Below, piece after piece: positions 9,998 to 18,589 of a DNA stretch of 46,468 bases. The notes beneath the pieces were generated by a model, which was given only the letters and a program-made list of their open reading frames with translations, did not search any database and was not told the DNA's origin. A program made the position numbers and the translations under genes. The stretch spans positions 1 to 46,468 of the forward strand of contig NTLA01000015.1 of assembly GCA_002457435.1 (NCBI GenBank). The letters are read 5' to 3'. Numbering within the stretch: position 1 is the stretch's first letter; each line of letters opens with the position of its first letter. This DNA comes from Acidimicrobiales bacterium MED-G01 (GTDB lineage: Bacteria; Actinomycetota; Acidimicrobiia; Acidimicrobiales; Poriferisodalaceae).

Positions 9998-11116
9998 TTA
10001 CGGGTGCCACCGGCGCGGTACTCGCGCTGTTATCGCTGTCAATATTTCATACGGGATGGTGTCGGACCATCGAGCCAGATCCTCCACTGTGATCTGGTGG
10101 GTATCTGACGATCCTATGAGGACTGCTTGGTCGCCGTTGTAGGCACTGGAGTCTTTAATGTCGACCATTGTTTGGTCCATGCACACTCTGCCGACGACAT
10201 TGTGGAGGTTGTCGTTGATAATTACCTGTGCTTTGTTCGACAGCGCACGTCGGTACCCATCTGCGTAGCCAACCGGCAGGGTTACCACTCTGGTGGGGTT
10301 CTCGGGTGCCCAGGTGCTGCCGTAACTGATGGGATTCCCAGCTTCTACTACCTTGAAATAGATGACTTCGCTCCGCCATGACAGCACCGGTTGAAGTTCG
10401 ATTTGTTGGCGCGTGTCCTTTGTGGGGGCGATTCCGTACATCAGTAATCCGGGGCGGACCAGGTCTAGGTGAGATTCTGGGAAAGCCGCGACGGCAGCTG
10501 AGTTAGCTATATGGCGTTTGGGAGTGGGCAAGCTGCGTCGTGGGTAAAACTCGAGTGCTTCAAGAAATCGTTCGAGTTGCAGTCGCGTGAATGCAAGGTC
10601 GGGATAATCAGCCGACGCGAAGTGGGTGAAGACCCCTTCCACTTCAACTGATGGGCATTGGAGTGCTGCTTCGAAAAGGGTGTCGGCGTTGTAGTGGTGA
10701 ACACCGATGCGTTCCATTCCAGTGTCAATCTTAAGGTGGACTGTCGCTTTTGTGTTTGCGGTTTCTGCTGCTTCGTTTATTTGGTGGAGTTTGTCTACTG
10801 ATGGCGCCGTGAAGGTCAGGTTGTGTTCTAGGAACAAAGGTATTTGTCGCGCTACTGCGCCTCCAAGTACATGAATCGGTATTCCAATCCCGCCTTCTCG
10901 GAGGGCGATACCTTCTTCGACGTATGCGACACCTAGGCAGGAGGCGCTGAGGTCCTCGAGTTTTTGGGCGACCTGAATGAGGCCGTGACCGTAGGCGTCT
11001 GCTTTCACAATTGGCATCACTTGGGTATTTCCAACGTGCGCTTGTACGGCTTTGTAATTGTGTTCTAAAGCGGCGAGATTGATGTCACACCATGTGGGAC
11101 GCTCAGTGTCGTTCAT
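9998..11116 (-). CDS. alr: Alanine racemase Alr
   Basis: PLP-dependent racemase that supplies D-alanine for peptidoglycan. The 372 residues are standard. The PLP lysine is Lys38 in VKADAYGHG, the catalytic tyrosine motif is VGYADGYRR, and the substrate-binding VCMDQTMVD is present. It overlaps the NAD(P)HX repair gene by 4 bp and precedes tsaE, a common actinobacterial arrangement. The product acts in the cytoplasm upstream of D-Ala-D-Ala ligase, which is not in this window. Confidence 0.97.
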   Translation of the reverse strand: MNDTERPTWCDINLAALEHNYKAVQAHVGNTQVMPIVKADAYGHGLIQVAQKLEDLSASCLGVAYVEEGIALREGGIGIPIHVLGGAVARQIPLFLEHNLTFTAPSVDKLHQINEAAETANTKATVHLKIDTGMERIGVHHYNADTLFEAALQCPSVEVEGVFTHFASADYPDLAFTRLQLERFLEALEFYPRRSLPTPKRHIANSAAVAAFPESHLDLVRPGLLMYGIAPTKDTRQQIELQPVLSWRSEVIYFKVVEAGNPISYGSTWAPENPTRVVTLPVGYADGYRRALSNKAQVIINDNLHNVVGRVCMDQTMVDIKDSSAYNGDQAVLIGSSDTHQITVEDLARWSDTIPYEILTAITARVPRRWHP

Positions 11117-12450
11117 GTTGGGAACATCGCTGATCGCGCCGATTGGAGTAGTGCAGGAAGATCGCTAGCTGTCATGTCGGCGTCAGCGAGTTGGGCTGCC
11201 TGCCCATGCCAGTGAGCTGCCGCAGCGGCTGCTAGATGGGCTGGTGTGTTTCGGGTCAGTGCTCCAATGATTCCCGTTAGTACATCGCCGGTACCAGCGG
11301 TGGCTAGTCGCTGGTTGGCGTTACGAACGAAGATCAGGTCGCCTTGTGTGTCGCTAATGAGTGTTGTTGGGCCTTTGAGCAGTACAACGCTGTTCTGAGC
11401 GGCGTTGCGGACTGCGGCGCACCGATCTGCGGCTGGCGGCGATCCGGTGAGCTTTTCGAATTCGCCGTCGTGAGGGGTGAGCACTGTAGGGGATGTACGA
11501 CGCTTTAGGACTGAGGGGCGGGTTGCTACGGCCGTGAGACCGTCGGCGTCGACGACGGTTGGAATGGGCGCTCGTTCTATAAGTTCGGCTGTCATGGCGA
11601 GGGTATGTGGTTCAGTGCCCAATCCAGGGCCGATAAGAAGAGCAGCGAAGCGTTCTAGGTCCTTTAATACTTCTGGGAGCCAATCATCATTAGCGAGTTG
11701 TCGCGTCACTACTTCGGTTGGCATGTCACGTTGTTGGATATCTGTCGTAGGCGAAGAGGCAACGACCATCCCAGCTCCTGCTCGTAACGCTCCGCTAGCT
11801 GCCAGTTGAGCGGCTCCGGTCATCCCGGGTGATCCTGCGATGAGACGCACCGCGTTTGTCCATTTGTGGTCTGTGGCTGTTCGTTGGGAGAGGGGTGCAA
11901 ATAGATCTTGGTCAGTTATCAGGTTGCATTGCGAGCTAGTGATCCCAAGACCCAGATCCGCTATTTCTATATTTCCCGCTCGACTCGCACCTGGTTCGAG
12001 GAGAAGTCCCGGCTTTAGGGCGCCAAATGTAATGGTTTGTTGGGCTCGCAGTGAACCGCTGTCTTCACCAGTGAGCCCATCGACACCAGAAGGGATATCT
12101 ACTGCCAAGACCGGGCATTGAGGTTGGGGTGGTGGCTCCCAGCTGTCTCGAAATCCTGTGCCGTATGCGGCGTCAATCACAAGGTCCGCGTCACCGAGAA
12201 CGTCGGGGCCCGGGGCATTGAGTTTGCATCGAACACCCCGCCGCTGAAGCAATTGTGCGGCAACTCGACCGTCGTGGCCGTTATTTCCCTTACCAGCAAT
12301 GATGATCACTCGCCGTCCATAGCTGCCACCCAACATTCGTAGCGCTGCAGTTGCAACAGCATGGCCGGCACGTTGGATCAGTATTTCTTCTGATTCTGTT
12401 GCCTGCGCATCGATGACTTTCATTTCTGCGGGCGTCACGATAGGTAACAC
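11113..12450 (-). CDS. nnr: Bifunctional NAD(P)H-hydrate epimerase / ADP-dependent dehydratase (Nnr)
   Basis: Fused metabolite-repair enzyme that restores hydrated NADH and NADPH. The N-terminal YjeF_N epimerase domain (about residues 1-180) has the AGKGNNGHDG loop, where the usual second glycine of GGDG is histidine. The C-terminal carbohydrate-kinase-like dehydratase (about 200-445) shows LIAGSPGMTGAAQLA, LTPHDGEFEKL and the ATP-site GTGDVLTGIIGAL. At 445 residues it is at the short end for the fusion. The start is GTG with little ribosome-binding site; the ATG at 12423, nine codons in, is an alternative. It lies 6 bp after acpS and overlaps alr by 4 bp. Confidence 0.94.
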   Translation of the reverse strand: MLPIVTPAEMKVIDAQATESEEILIQRAGHAVATAALRMLGGSYGRRVIIIAGKGNNGHDGRVAAQLLQRRGVRCKLNAPGPDVLGDADLVIDAAYGTGFRDSWEPPPQPQCPVLAVDIPSGVDGLTGEDSGSLRAQQTITFGALKPGLLLEPGASRAGNIEIADLGLGITSSQCNLITDQDLFAPLSQRTATDHKWTNAVRLIAGSPGMTGAAQLAASGALRAGAGMVVASSPTTDIQQRDMPTEVVTRQLANDDWLPEVLKDLERFAALLIGPGLGTEPHTLAMTAELIERAPIPTVVDADGLTAVATRPSVLKRRTSPTVLTPHDGEFEKLTGSPPAADRCAAVRNAAQNSVVLLKGPTTLISDTQGDLIFVRNANQRLATAGTGDVLTGIIGALTRNTPAHLAAAAAAHWHGQAAQLADADMTASDLPALLQSARSAMFPT

Positions 12451-12456
12451 AGTGCT

Positions 12457-12822
12457 CTATTCCGCTATGACGAGTGCTTCAGCCGTCGATGATGTGTGGC
12501 TGAGTGAGATGTGCCACTGACGAACTCCAGTACGAGCAGCGAGTTGAGCAGCTGAGCCGTGGAGTTGTAGGCCAGGTCGCCCGGTCATGTCTTTAGTAAT
12601 TTCTATTTCGCGAAAGCGGATCCTTCCTAAGCCGACTCCTAGAGCTTTCATTACTGCTTCTTTTGCGGCGAAACGGACCGCAAGCCGTTCAGTCGGGTCG
12701 TTGGCAGTGTTGCAATAGGACAACTCCTTTTTTGTGAAAAGGCGTTCACTAATTTTGTCACGCCGGTGGAGTACGGTTCGAAATCGTTGCACGTCTACTA
12801 GGTCGATACCGATTCCAATCAT
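12457..12822 (-). CDS. acpS: Holo-[acyl-carrier-protein] synthase AcpS
   Basis: Transfers 4'-phosphopantetheine from CoA to a serine of acyl carrier protein, activating fatty-acid synthesis. The 121 residues match the small trimeric AcpS type. The metal- and CoA-binding motifs GIGIDLVDVQRF at the N-terminus and FAAKEAVMKALG in the middle are complete, and WHISLSHTSSTAEALVIAE ends the chain as usual. It overlaps the end of the long GlmS-like gene by ATGA. Confidence 0.96.
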   Translation of the reverse strand: MIGIGIDLVDVQRFRTVLHRRDKISERLFTKKELSYCNTANDPTERLAVRFAAKEAVMKALGVGLGRIRFREIEITKDMTGRPGLQLHGSAAQLAARTGVRQWHISLSHTSSTAEALVIAE

Positions 12823-15800
12823 GATGTCCAGTACTCCGCTAGGACATAGACGGGCCGGGTAAGAAGGTCGACGACGTTGATGGTGGAGAGGATGTCGTCG
12901 CGAAAGGAAGGGTGGGATTCAGTTACGGCGTCTTCAAGTGCGCCGTATCTTCCCCTGTACCCCTGCAGCACGGCCCTCATCGATGGGGTGGGTAGGTAGT
13001 CGTGAAATCGACAGTGGAGAAGGGTGAGCCCGGTTGTTTGGTTGTCTTTTACCTCGGGGATATGGATGATGCTGCGGCCGTCACTACCGACGCCAACCAT
13101 GATTTCCTTTTCGAAAGCAGCTCGGTGTTTGCCGCCTCTCAAAATTGGGTTGGCGTCAGTTCTGGAGGCGATGCCAGATGCAATACCTCCTCGATCAATA
13201 ACTTGGATCGTTGCGTCTTCTGCAACGTCTCCTTCGATTCGGTAACGGGTCCAGCCGGTGACTTCGGCTACTGAAGCATCTAGGGCGACCAAGGTTCGTA
13301 GTTCTCGGTAGGAAAGGCGGTCTCGTGGAGTGCCGGCCTCTAGGGCTGCTCTGGAGAGGGTTGATTGAAGCAGTGTTTCATCGGATCGGGAGATGCCTAC
13401 AGTCACTGTTTTTGCTTGATGTTTGATTGCGTCAACTGGTCGAGTGAGCTCGTCTATAGCTTTGGTGAGTGCCGCGTTGAGATCATCGATGACAACGCCC
13501 GGTCGTCCGACCTTGCCAACTTCTATCTGATAGCTGTCTAGAGATGCAATACCCATTGCGTATCGGAGAATGGTGACGACCTTTGCAGCAGTGCTCGCTT
13601 CAAGATGCCCGTCGTAACTCGAACCTCGCAACCCATCGAGGAATTGACTGCCGGGAATCGCTAGGTCATCTTGCAGTTGTTCGAAGGCGCCGTCTTCGAG
13701 TGTTCCTTCGGCAATGATGGTTTCAAGTGTTGAGCGCATTTGGCGTAATGGCAGAGCTTGGTTATCGATCGCCAGCGCTGCTTCATACCCAAATAGGTGG
13801 CCGACAACAGTCGCCAAGATGAAGTCGAGTGAGGGGTGCAGTTGGGGAACTGTGAGAAGTTCTGCGGCTGCTTCGAAACGTGATTCGTTTTCACTGGCCA
13901 CCACAATAGGAACGGCCTTGTGAGCACGATATATAGAGACTTCTTTAGCCACGTCGTCGATGTTGGATCCGCTGAGACCGGCAGCGCAAACAAAGATAAG
14001 CGGCTCAGATGACAGGTCTATGTGTTTCTTGTCTTCAGTTCCGTCTTCTGCGATGGCTTTATAGCAGAGCTCTGAAAGTTTGATTCTTATTTCGTTGGCT
14101 GCAATTCGGTTGGGACCGTTTCCCACAACCGCCCAATATCGTTTCTGAGGCGCGTGGCGTTGCGCAGCCATTGCTACGGACGGGCGTGTTGCTAAAACCT
14201 GTTCCATGGATTTCGGGAGTTGACGTAGGGCGCCGAGTATCTCAGTTTGATCTTGAGTTGTGTTGACCAGGTTCGCTAATGCGCTGCTAAGCAGGACACC
14301 GGCTACGACCTGTGCATAAAAGGCCTTGGTGGAGGCGACCGACATTTCAACATCTCGACCGTCTGATGTGTAGAGAACGCCGTGAGACTTAACGGTGAGA
14401 TCGCTACCGCGACGGTTAACTATGGCGATGATCAGGCCACCCCGTTGACGAATTAGGTCAACGGTACGGTTGGTGTCTGTGGTGGTACCTGACTGGCTGA
14501 CCGCTACAACCAACGTGTCTGACATGTCGGTTGCCATAGAGAATCCGCTTAGTTCGGTGGCAAGTTGAGCTTCAACTGTTAGTTCTTGTTCGTCTATTAA
14601 TGGACCCAGGAATTGGGGGATTGTTCGCGCAGCTACTGCGGCGGTTCCTTGGCCAATAGCAATGATTCTTTTAATTTGTTTATTCGCAAACGCATTCTGG
14701 ATCGTGACGGGAATGGTTTCGACACCGAGATGGACCAGCAGCTTGTCATCGGTTTCGATGATCCTTCCACGAAGGGTTTTGTGAACTGATTCGGGTGCTT
14801 CTTGAATTTCTTTTAGGAGAAAATGAGGTGCGTCACCGCGGTCGATGTCTCGTGTGGTTATGTCGGCGGTTAGTACTTCGTCTGGTCGAACGGGTAGTTC
14901 GGTTCCGTCGTAGGCGAGACGGGTTACGCCCTGCAGGTCACCGGCGTTTGTTGCGTCCAGTTGAATGATTTGACCTGCACTGGATATTGGGTTTCGGGGG
15001 TCTGCTGGCTTCTCTCCGTCCATTCGGATCCAGTGAGAGGCATCTTCGACCACCCCGTATGGCTCACTGGCGACGATGTAGGAGTTGTCTGCGATGCCCA
15101 CGTATATGGCTTGACCACTTCCTCTCAGTGCGAGTGACAGTTTGTGAGGTTGGTCTGCATTGTGGCTAGCGATGGCCATTGAACCCTCGAAGGTTGAAAC
15201 CGTGGCGCGGAAAGCCTGCAGGTCATTCGAATTGGATATCAGTTGTTTGCTAATCAGGGTGGGCACGATTTTGGCGTCGGTTGTGATTTCTGGAGCCAGG
15301 TCTAGGTTCTGGAATTCCGTCAGGTCCATGTAGTTGTCTATGTCTCCGTTGAGGACAGCTGACACATAGGGTTTGTTCGGGTTGTTGATTTCTTGTGAAT
15401 CGACCGGGTGAGCGTTTGCTTCGGATATGACGCCGACACTTGCCCATCGGGTGTGTCCGAGGACGGTGACTTGAGATTCGGGGCCAGCTATGGCTTCCTG
15501 AAGCAGTTCGTCGCTGCGTATTGCGGCCCTCAGGATGTTGGTGTTGTCTCCGAGGTCACCAATCTCTGCAGCGTTCTTGTAGACGAAAGCTATGTGTTCT
15601 CCGCAGCTGCGAATTGCTCCTGATCGGAGGATCGCGTCGTTGAAACGGGGTCCTTGGAGTGCACTGGGCGGCAGTTGGTGGTTCGCCACAAAAATCTCAA
15701 TGCCTGCTGAGTCTCGTCCGCGAACCTCCAGTCGGTCTAATGCTGAGAGAGCGGTCTGAATTGACATCAGCCCTGGGAGAGAACTGGGTTCCGGTGTCCC

Positions 15801-16214
15801 TCTGGCGAGATCAAGAACTGCTTCGGCTGTTCGCAGACGGTCTTGTTCTATCGCCCAGAGCGAATCGCGCACTTCAAGCAGCGATGAGTTCAGATGTTCG
15901 AGGTCGATAGCAAGGTGGTCGAGGTGTTCGTCGATGGCCGTGAGGGCGTCGTTAGCTCTAAGGATTTCTCCCTCGATCGCTAATGCCGAGGATCGGTCGA
16001 AGACAAGCAAGCCGACCCCTGGAACAGTTCGCAGTTCTCGGTCCGTTGCAGCTAACAGATCTGCAGCTTGCGCTATTTGAGCGGACATATTCTCTGGATC
16101 TTTAATGGCCGATCGGAGAACAGTGACTGCTGAACTTAAGCGCGGAAGAATGATGTCCGGGGTCAGAATTTCTCGATGTTCCGGTCCACGAAGGACGGCG
16201 ATGATGCCGCACAT
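12819..16214 (-). CDS. Oversized GlmS-like protein: split glutaminase domain, two SIS domains, extra C-terminal domain
   Basis: 1131-residue relative of glutamine-fructose-6-phosphate aminotransferase (usual length about 610). The Ntn glutaminase nucleophile Cys2 (MCGIIAVL) is present, but about 130 residues, probably helical, separate it from the next conserved block RGRDSAG (165-171). HTRWAS (254-259), NAHP (267-270), LNGDIDN and the TTDAKIV aspartate follow, so the glutaminase looks intact. SIS1 has GQGTAAVAA (521-529), SQSGTTTDTN (573-582) and SVASTKAF (625-632); SIS2 has NEIRIKLSELCYKA and KKHIDL. The GlmS C-terminal DQPRNLAKSVTVE is absent; instead about 290 unrecognised residues continue from about 843 to 1131. 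Being next to glmM suggests it supplies glucosamine-6-phosphate, but the missing tail lysine leaves the reaction unproven. Starts 42 bp after glmM and overlaps acpS by 4 bp. Confidence 0.85.
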   Translation of the reverse strand: MCGIIAVLRGPEHREILTPDIILPRLSSAVTVLRSAIKDPENMSAQIAQAADLLAATDRELRTVPGVGLLVFDRSSALAIEGEILRANDALTAIDEHLDHLAIDLEHLNSSLLEVRDSLWAIEQDRLRTAEAVLDLARGTPEPSSLPGLMSIQTALSALDRLEVRGRDSAGIEIFVANHQLPPSALQGPRFNDAILRSGAIRSCGEHIAFVYKNAAEIGDLGDNTNILRAAIRSDELLQEAIAGPESQVTVLGHTRWASVGVISEANAHPVDSQEINNPNKPYVSAVLNGDIDNYMDLTEFQNLDLAPEITTDAKIVPTLISKQLISNSNDLQAFRATVSTFEGSMAIASHNADQPHKLSLALRGSGQAIYVGIADNSYIVASEPYGVVEDASHWIRMDGEKPADPRNPISSAGQIIQLDATNAGDLQGVTRLAYDGTELPVRPDEVLTADITTRDIDRGDAPHFLLKEIQEAPESVHKTLRGRIIETDDKLLVHLGVETIPVTIQNAFANKQIKRIIAIGQGTAAVAARTIPQFLGPLIDEQELTVEAQLATELSGFSMATDMSDTLVVAVSQSGTTTDTNRTVDLIRQRGGLIIAIVNRRGSDLTVKSHGVLYTSDGRDVEMSVASTKAFYAQVVAGVLLSSALANLVNTTQDQTEILGALRQLPKSMEQVLATRPSVAMAAQRHAPQKRYWAVVGNGPNRIAANEIRIKLSELCYKAIAEDGTEDKKHIDLSSEPLIFVCAAGLSGSNIDDVAKEVSIYRAHKAVPIVVASENESRFEAAAELLTVPQLHPSLDFILATVVGHLFGYEAALAIDNQALPLRQMRSTLETIIAEGTLEDGAFEQLQDDLAIPGSQFLDGLRGSSYDGHLEASTAAKVVTILRYAMGIASLDSYQIEVGKVGRPGVVIDDLNAALTKAIDELTRPVDAIKHQAKTVTVGISRSDETLLQSTLSRAALEAGTPRDRLSYRELRTLVALDASVAEVTGWTRYRIEGDVAEDATIQVIDRGGIASGIASRTDANPILRGGKHRAAFEKEIMVGVGSDGRSIIHIPEVKDNQTTGLTLLHCRFHDYLPTPSMRAVLQGYRGRYGALEDAVTESHPSFRDDILSTINVVDLLTRPVYVLAEYWTS

Positions 16215-16256
16215 ACTGTTGAGGGTAGCGGCGGTGTGGCTACTGTTATTCGCGGT

Positions 16257-17582
16257 CTAGCTGATACTGGCTCGAACGACGTCCGCTAAACGCTCCGCCT
16301 CACTTTGGGCCAGGCTCTCCGCCGTCGCTTCCACCATGACCCGGATCACAGGTTCCGTGCCGCTCGCCCGGACCAGCACTCGCCCTTGGTTCGCTAGTCG
16401 TGTTTGGGTCAACTCGATTTCTTTTTGTATCTCTGCTGTTATTTCAGCTGATTTGGAGGGGACAGAGACGTTGAGGAGCACTTGAGGGACCTGACGCATC
16501 GCATCGCTTGCAAGTTCTGCACTGTTTTTGTCACTCCGGAGAACGAGGTCTGTTAACAGTGCCCCGCTAAGCAGCCCATCACCGGTTGTTGCATGGTCGC
16601 GAAATATGAGGTGCCCAGACTGTTCGCCTCCTAGGACCGCATCTCCAGCATCGACTCGGGTCAGAATGTTTCGGTCCCCTACCGGTACTTCGATGATGGC
16701 TATGTCCACCTGCTCCATGGCTTGTCGTAAACCGAAGTTCGACATAACCGTGATGACAACACTTCTGTTGACCAGCAGTCCACGTTGGTCAAGGTCGGTT
16801 GCGAATAAGCACAGTTGTTTATCTCCATCAATGAGCGCTCCATTGGATGCCACAGCGATGAGGCGGTCTGCGTCCCCGTCTAACGCGAGCCCTAAATCAG
16901 CCCTAGACGATTTGACTATCTCAGCCAACATTTGAGGGTTGGTTGAACCACACCCTTGGTTGATATTCCGTCCGTCAGGTTCGTTGTTGATGATGTCAAC
17001 CCGGGCACCGAGTTGGCGAAAGAGGGGCTCCGCTATGTGAGAAGCGGCTCCATTCGCACAATCAACAACCACATGTGCTCCTTCGAGTGTTCTATTTTCC
17101 AACGCGTCGACGATCGAGTTGATCCATGCGTCAGTTGGGTCGGCATGTTGTGTCGACTCGAAGCTTTGTTGGACTGTGGCCGGTGGACCCGCGAGAAGCT
17201 CATTCAACCGTTTTTCGATCATCGATTGTTCTTCGTCGCGAAGTTTTCGACCTCCGGGAGCAAAGATCTTCACACCGTTGTCAGTCCAAGGGTTGTGGGA
17301 GGCCGAAACTACGACACCTCCCGAGTTTTCGATGTTCGACAAATACGCGACGGCGGGCGTCGGGATTACGCCGGTATCAACTGCGGTCAATCCGTTACGT
17401 CTGATAGCCGACATGATTGCTTCGGACAACGCGGGCCCTGACTCCCGGGTGTCGCGTCCGATGATCCACCGATCAGCCAAAAGTATTTGGCTCGCGGCTG
17501 TTGCGAGACACGTCACAAATCTTTGGTCGAGTATTTCGGGCGCGGGGCCACGAACGCCGTCGGTGCCGAATGACAGTGTCAT
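16257..17582 (-). CDS. glmM: Phosphoglucosamine mutase GlmM
   Basis: Interconverts glucosamine-6-phosphate and glucosamine-1-phosphate on the route to UDP-GlcNAc for peptidoglycan. The 441 residues are normal. The phosphoserine loop is SASHNPW with Ser95 as phospho-carrier, the magnesium loop is DGDADR at 235-240, the sugar-binding GGEQSGH follows, and the C-terminal phosphate-binding RASGTEPVIRVM is intact. The N-terminus FGTDGVRG is diagnostic of GlmM against other hexose mutases. It sits 17 bp after rpsI and 42 bp before the GlmS-like gene, so the hexosamine genes appear to be fed from the ribosomal L13-S9 promoter. Confidence 0.97.
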   Translation of the reverse strand: MTLSFGTDGVRGPAPEILDQRFVTCLATAASQILLADRWIIGRDTRESGPALSEAIMSAIRRNGLTAVDTGVIPTPAVAYLSNIENSGGVVVSASHNPWTDNGVKIFAPGGRKLRDEEQSMIEKRLNELLAGPPATVQQSFESTQHADPTDAWINSIVDALENRTLEGAHVVVDCANGAASHIAEPLFRQLGARVDIINNEPDGRNINQGCGSTNPQMLAEIVKSSRADLGLALDGDADRLIAVASNGALIDGDKQLCLFATDLDQRGLLVNRSVVITVMSNFGLRQAMEQVDIAIIEVPVGDRNILTRVDAGDAVLGGEQSGHLIFRDHATTGDGLLSGALLTDLVLRSDKNSAELASDAMRQVPQVLLNVSVPSKSAEITAEIQKEIELTQTRLANQGRVLVRASGTEPVIRVMVEATAESLAQSEAERLADVVRASIS

Positions 17583-17599
17583 GTCGACTCCTTCAAGAT

Positions 17600-17992
17600 T
17601 TACCGCTTGGAGTACTGCGGTGCCTTGCGAGCTTTCTTGAGACCATACTTCTTGCTCTCTTTAGCTCGAGCGTCCCTGGTTAGTAGTCCAGCAGCTTTGA
17701 GCACAGGGCGTTGTTCGGGGTCTAGTTCGATGAGAGCTCGTGCGATTCCGAGTCTGAGAGCGCCTGCTTGACCTGCGGGACCGCCTCCGTCGAGGGTCGC
17801 GTCTATGTCATATGCCTCAGCCTGTTCCAAGAGGCGAAGAGGTTCGGTCACCAACAGCCGGTGGACCGAAGAAGTAAAATAGTCATCGAAAGACCGTTTG
17901 TTGCAGGTGATCACACCGGTACCTGGTCGAAGTCGAACTCGAGCGACGGCTTCTTTGCGTCTGCCTGTTGTCTGGGTAAGTGGAGCAGTCAT
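17600..17992 (-). CDS. rpsI: Small ribosomal subunit protein S9
   Basis: 130-residue S9 of the 30S head; its C-terminal tail reaches the P-site tRNA. The family motifs [17 protein letters not shown] near the N-terminus and [20 protein letters not shown] are present, and the chain ends in the typical [12 protein letters not shown]. It follows rplM by 13 bp, the almost universal L13-S9 pair. Confidence 0.98.
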   Translation of the reverse strand: MTAPLTQTTGRRKEAVARVRLRPGTGVITCNKRSFDDYFTSSVHRLLVTEPLRLLEQAEAYDIDATLDGGGPAGQAGALRLGIARALIELDPEQRPVLKAAGLLTRDARAKESKKYGLKKARKAPQYSKR

Positions 17993-18005
17993 TTATCTGT
18001 TGTTC

Positions 18006-18455
18006 TCAAGCTTTCGCTATGGCGTTTTCTAAGGTCAAGACTTCTGGTTGCTGCGCAGCATGTGGGTGTTCGGCCCCGGCATACACCTTCAACTTGGTGA
18101 GCATCTGAGCGCCGAGACGGTTGCTGGGAAGCATGCCTTTAATGGTTCTACGAATGGCATCCTCGGGTTGTCGTTCAAGCAAGTCAGCGTATGTCTGTGA
18201 CTTAAGGCCGCCCGGATACCCCGAGTGGCGATGCACCAACTTCTTTTCTGCTTTTTCGTTGGTAAGGACCACCTTGGCGGCGTTAAGGATGATGACATGG
18301 TCGCCGCAGTCAAGATGCGGAGCGAAGGTTGGCTTGTGCTTCCCACGGAGAATACGGGCTACCTCAGTCGCCATTCGACCGAGTACAAGATTTTCGGCGT
18401 CCACAACGAACCATTGGCGTTGAATTTCGCTCGCTTTGGGGGAATAGGTACGCAC
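18006..18455 (-). CDS. rplM: Large ribosomal subunit protein L13
   Basis: 149-residue L13, an early assembly protein of the 50S subunit. The motifs [45 protein letters not shown] and [19 protein letters not shown] are all present. The start is a GTG at 18455 with AGAGG about 10 bases upstream. The leader between the promoter and this gene contains a short GAAACA-ATGA-TGTTTC hairpin that could be regulatory. Confidence 0.97.
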   Translation of the reverse strand: MRTYSPKASEIQRQWFVVDAENLVLGRMATEVARILRGKHKPTFAPHLDCGDHVIILNAAKVVLTNEKAEKKLVHRHSGYPGGLKSQTYADLLERQPEDAIRRTIKGMLPSNRLGAQMLTKLKVYAGAEHPHAAQQPEVLTLENAIAKA

Positions 18456-18535
18456 TCTGCGTCAACCTCTCAAGTTTTCCGAAACATCATTGTTTCCAGT
18501 TTGATCCGGCGCAGGTGTGAAGTGGCCGGGCATTA

Positions 18536-18564
18536 AGGCTACGGGCGTATGGTTCAAACGACAA
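18536..18564 (-). promoter_or_regulatory. Predicted promoter of rplM-rpsI-glmM
   Basis: Reading the minus strand, TTGTCG (18559-18564) and TAGCCT (18536-18541) are spaced by 17 bases, matching a vegetative promoter with a TANNNT -10. It lies between truA and rplM and would leave an 80-base leader. This is an assignment by pattern; TTGACG a few bases upstream is a competing -35. Confidence 0.5.
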
Positions 18565-18589
18565 ACGTCAACAACGAGTGATTTCGTGT

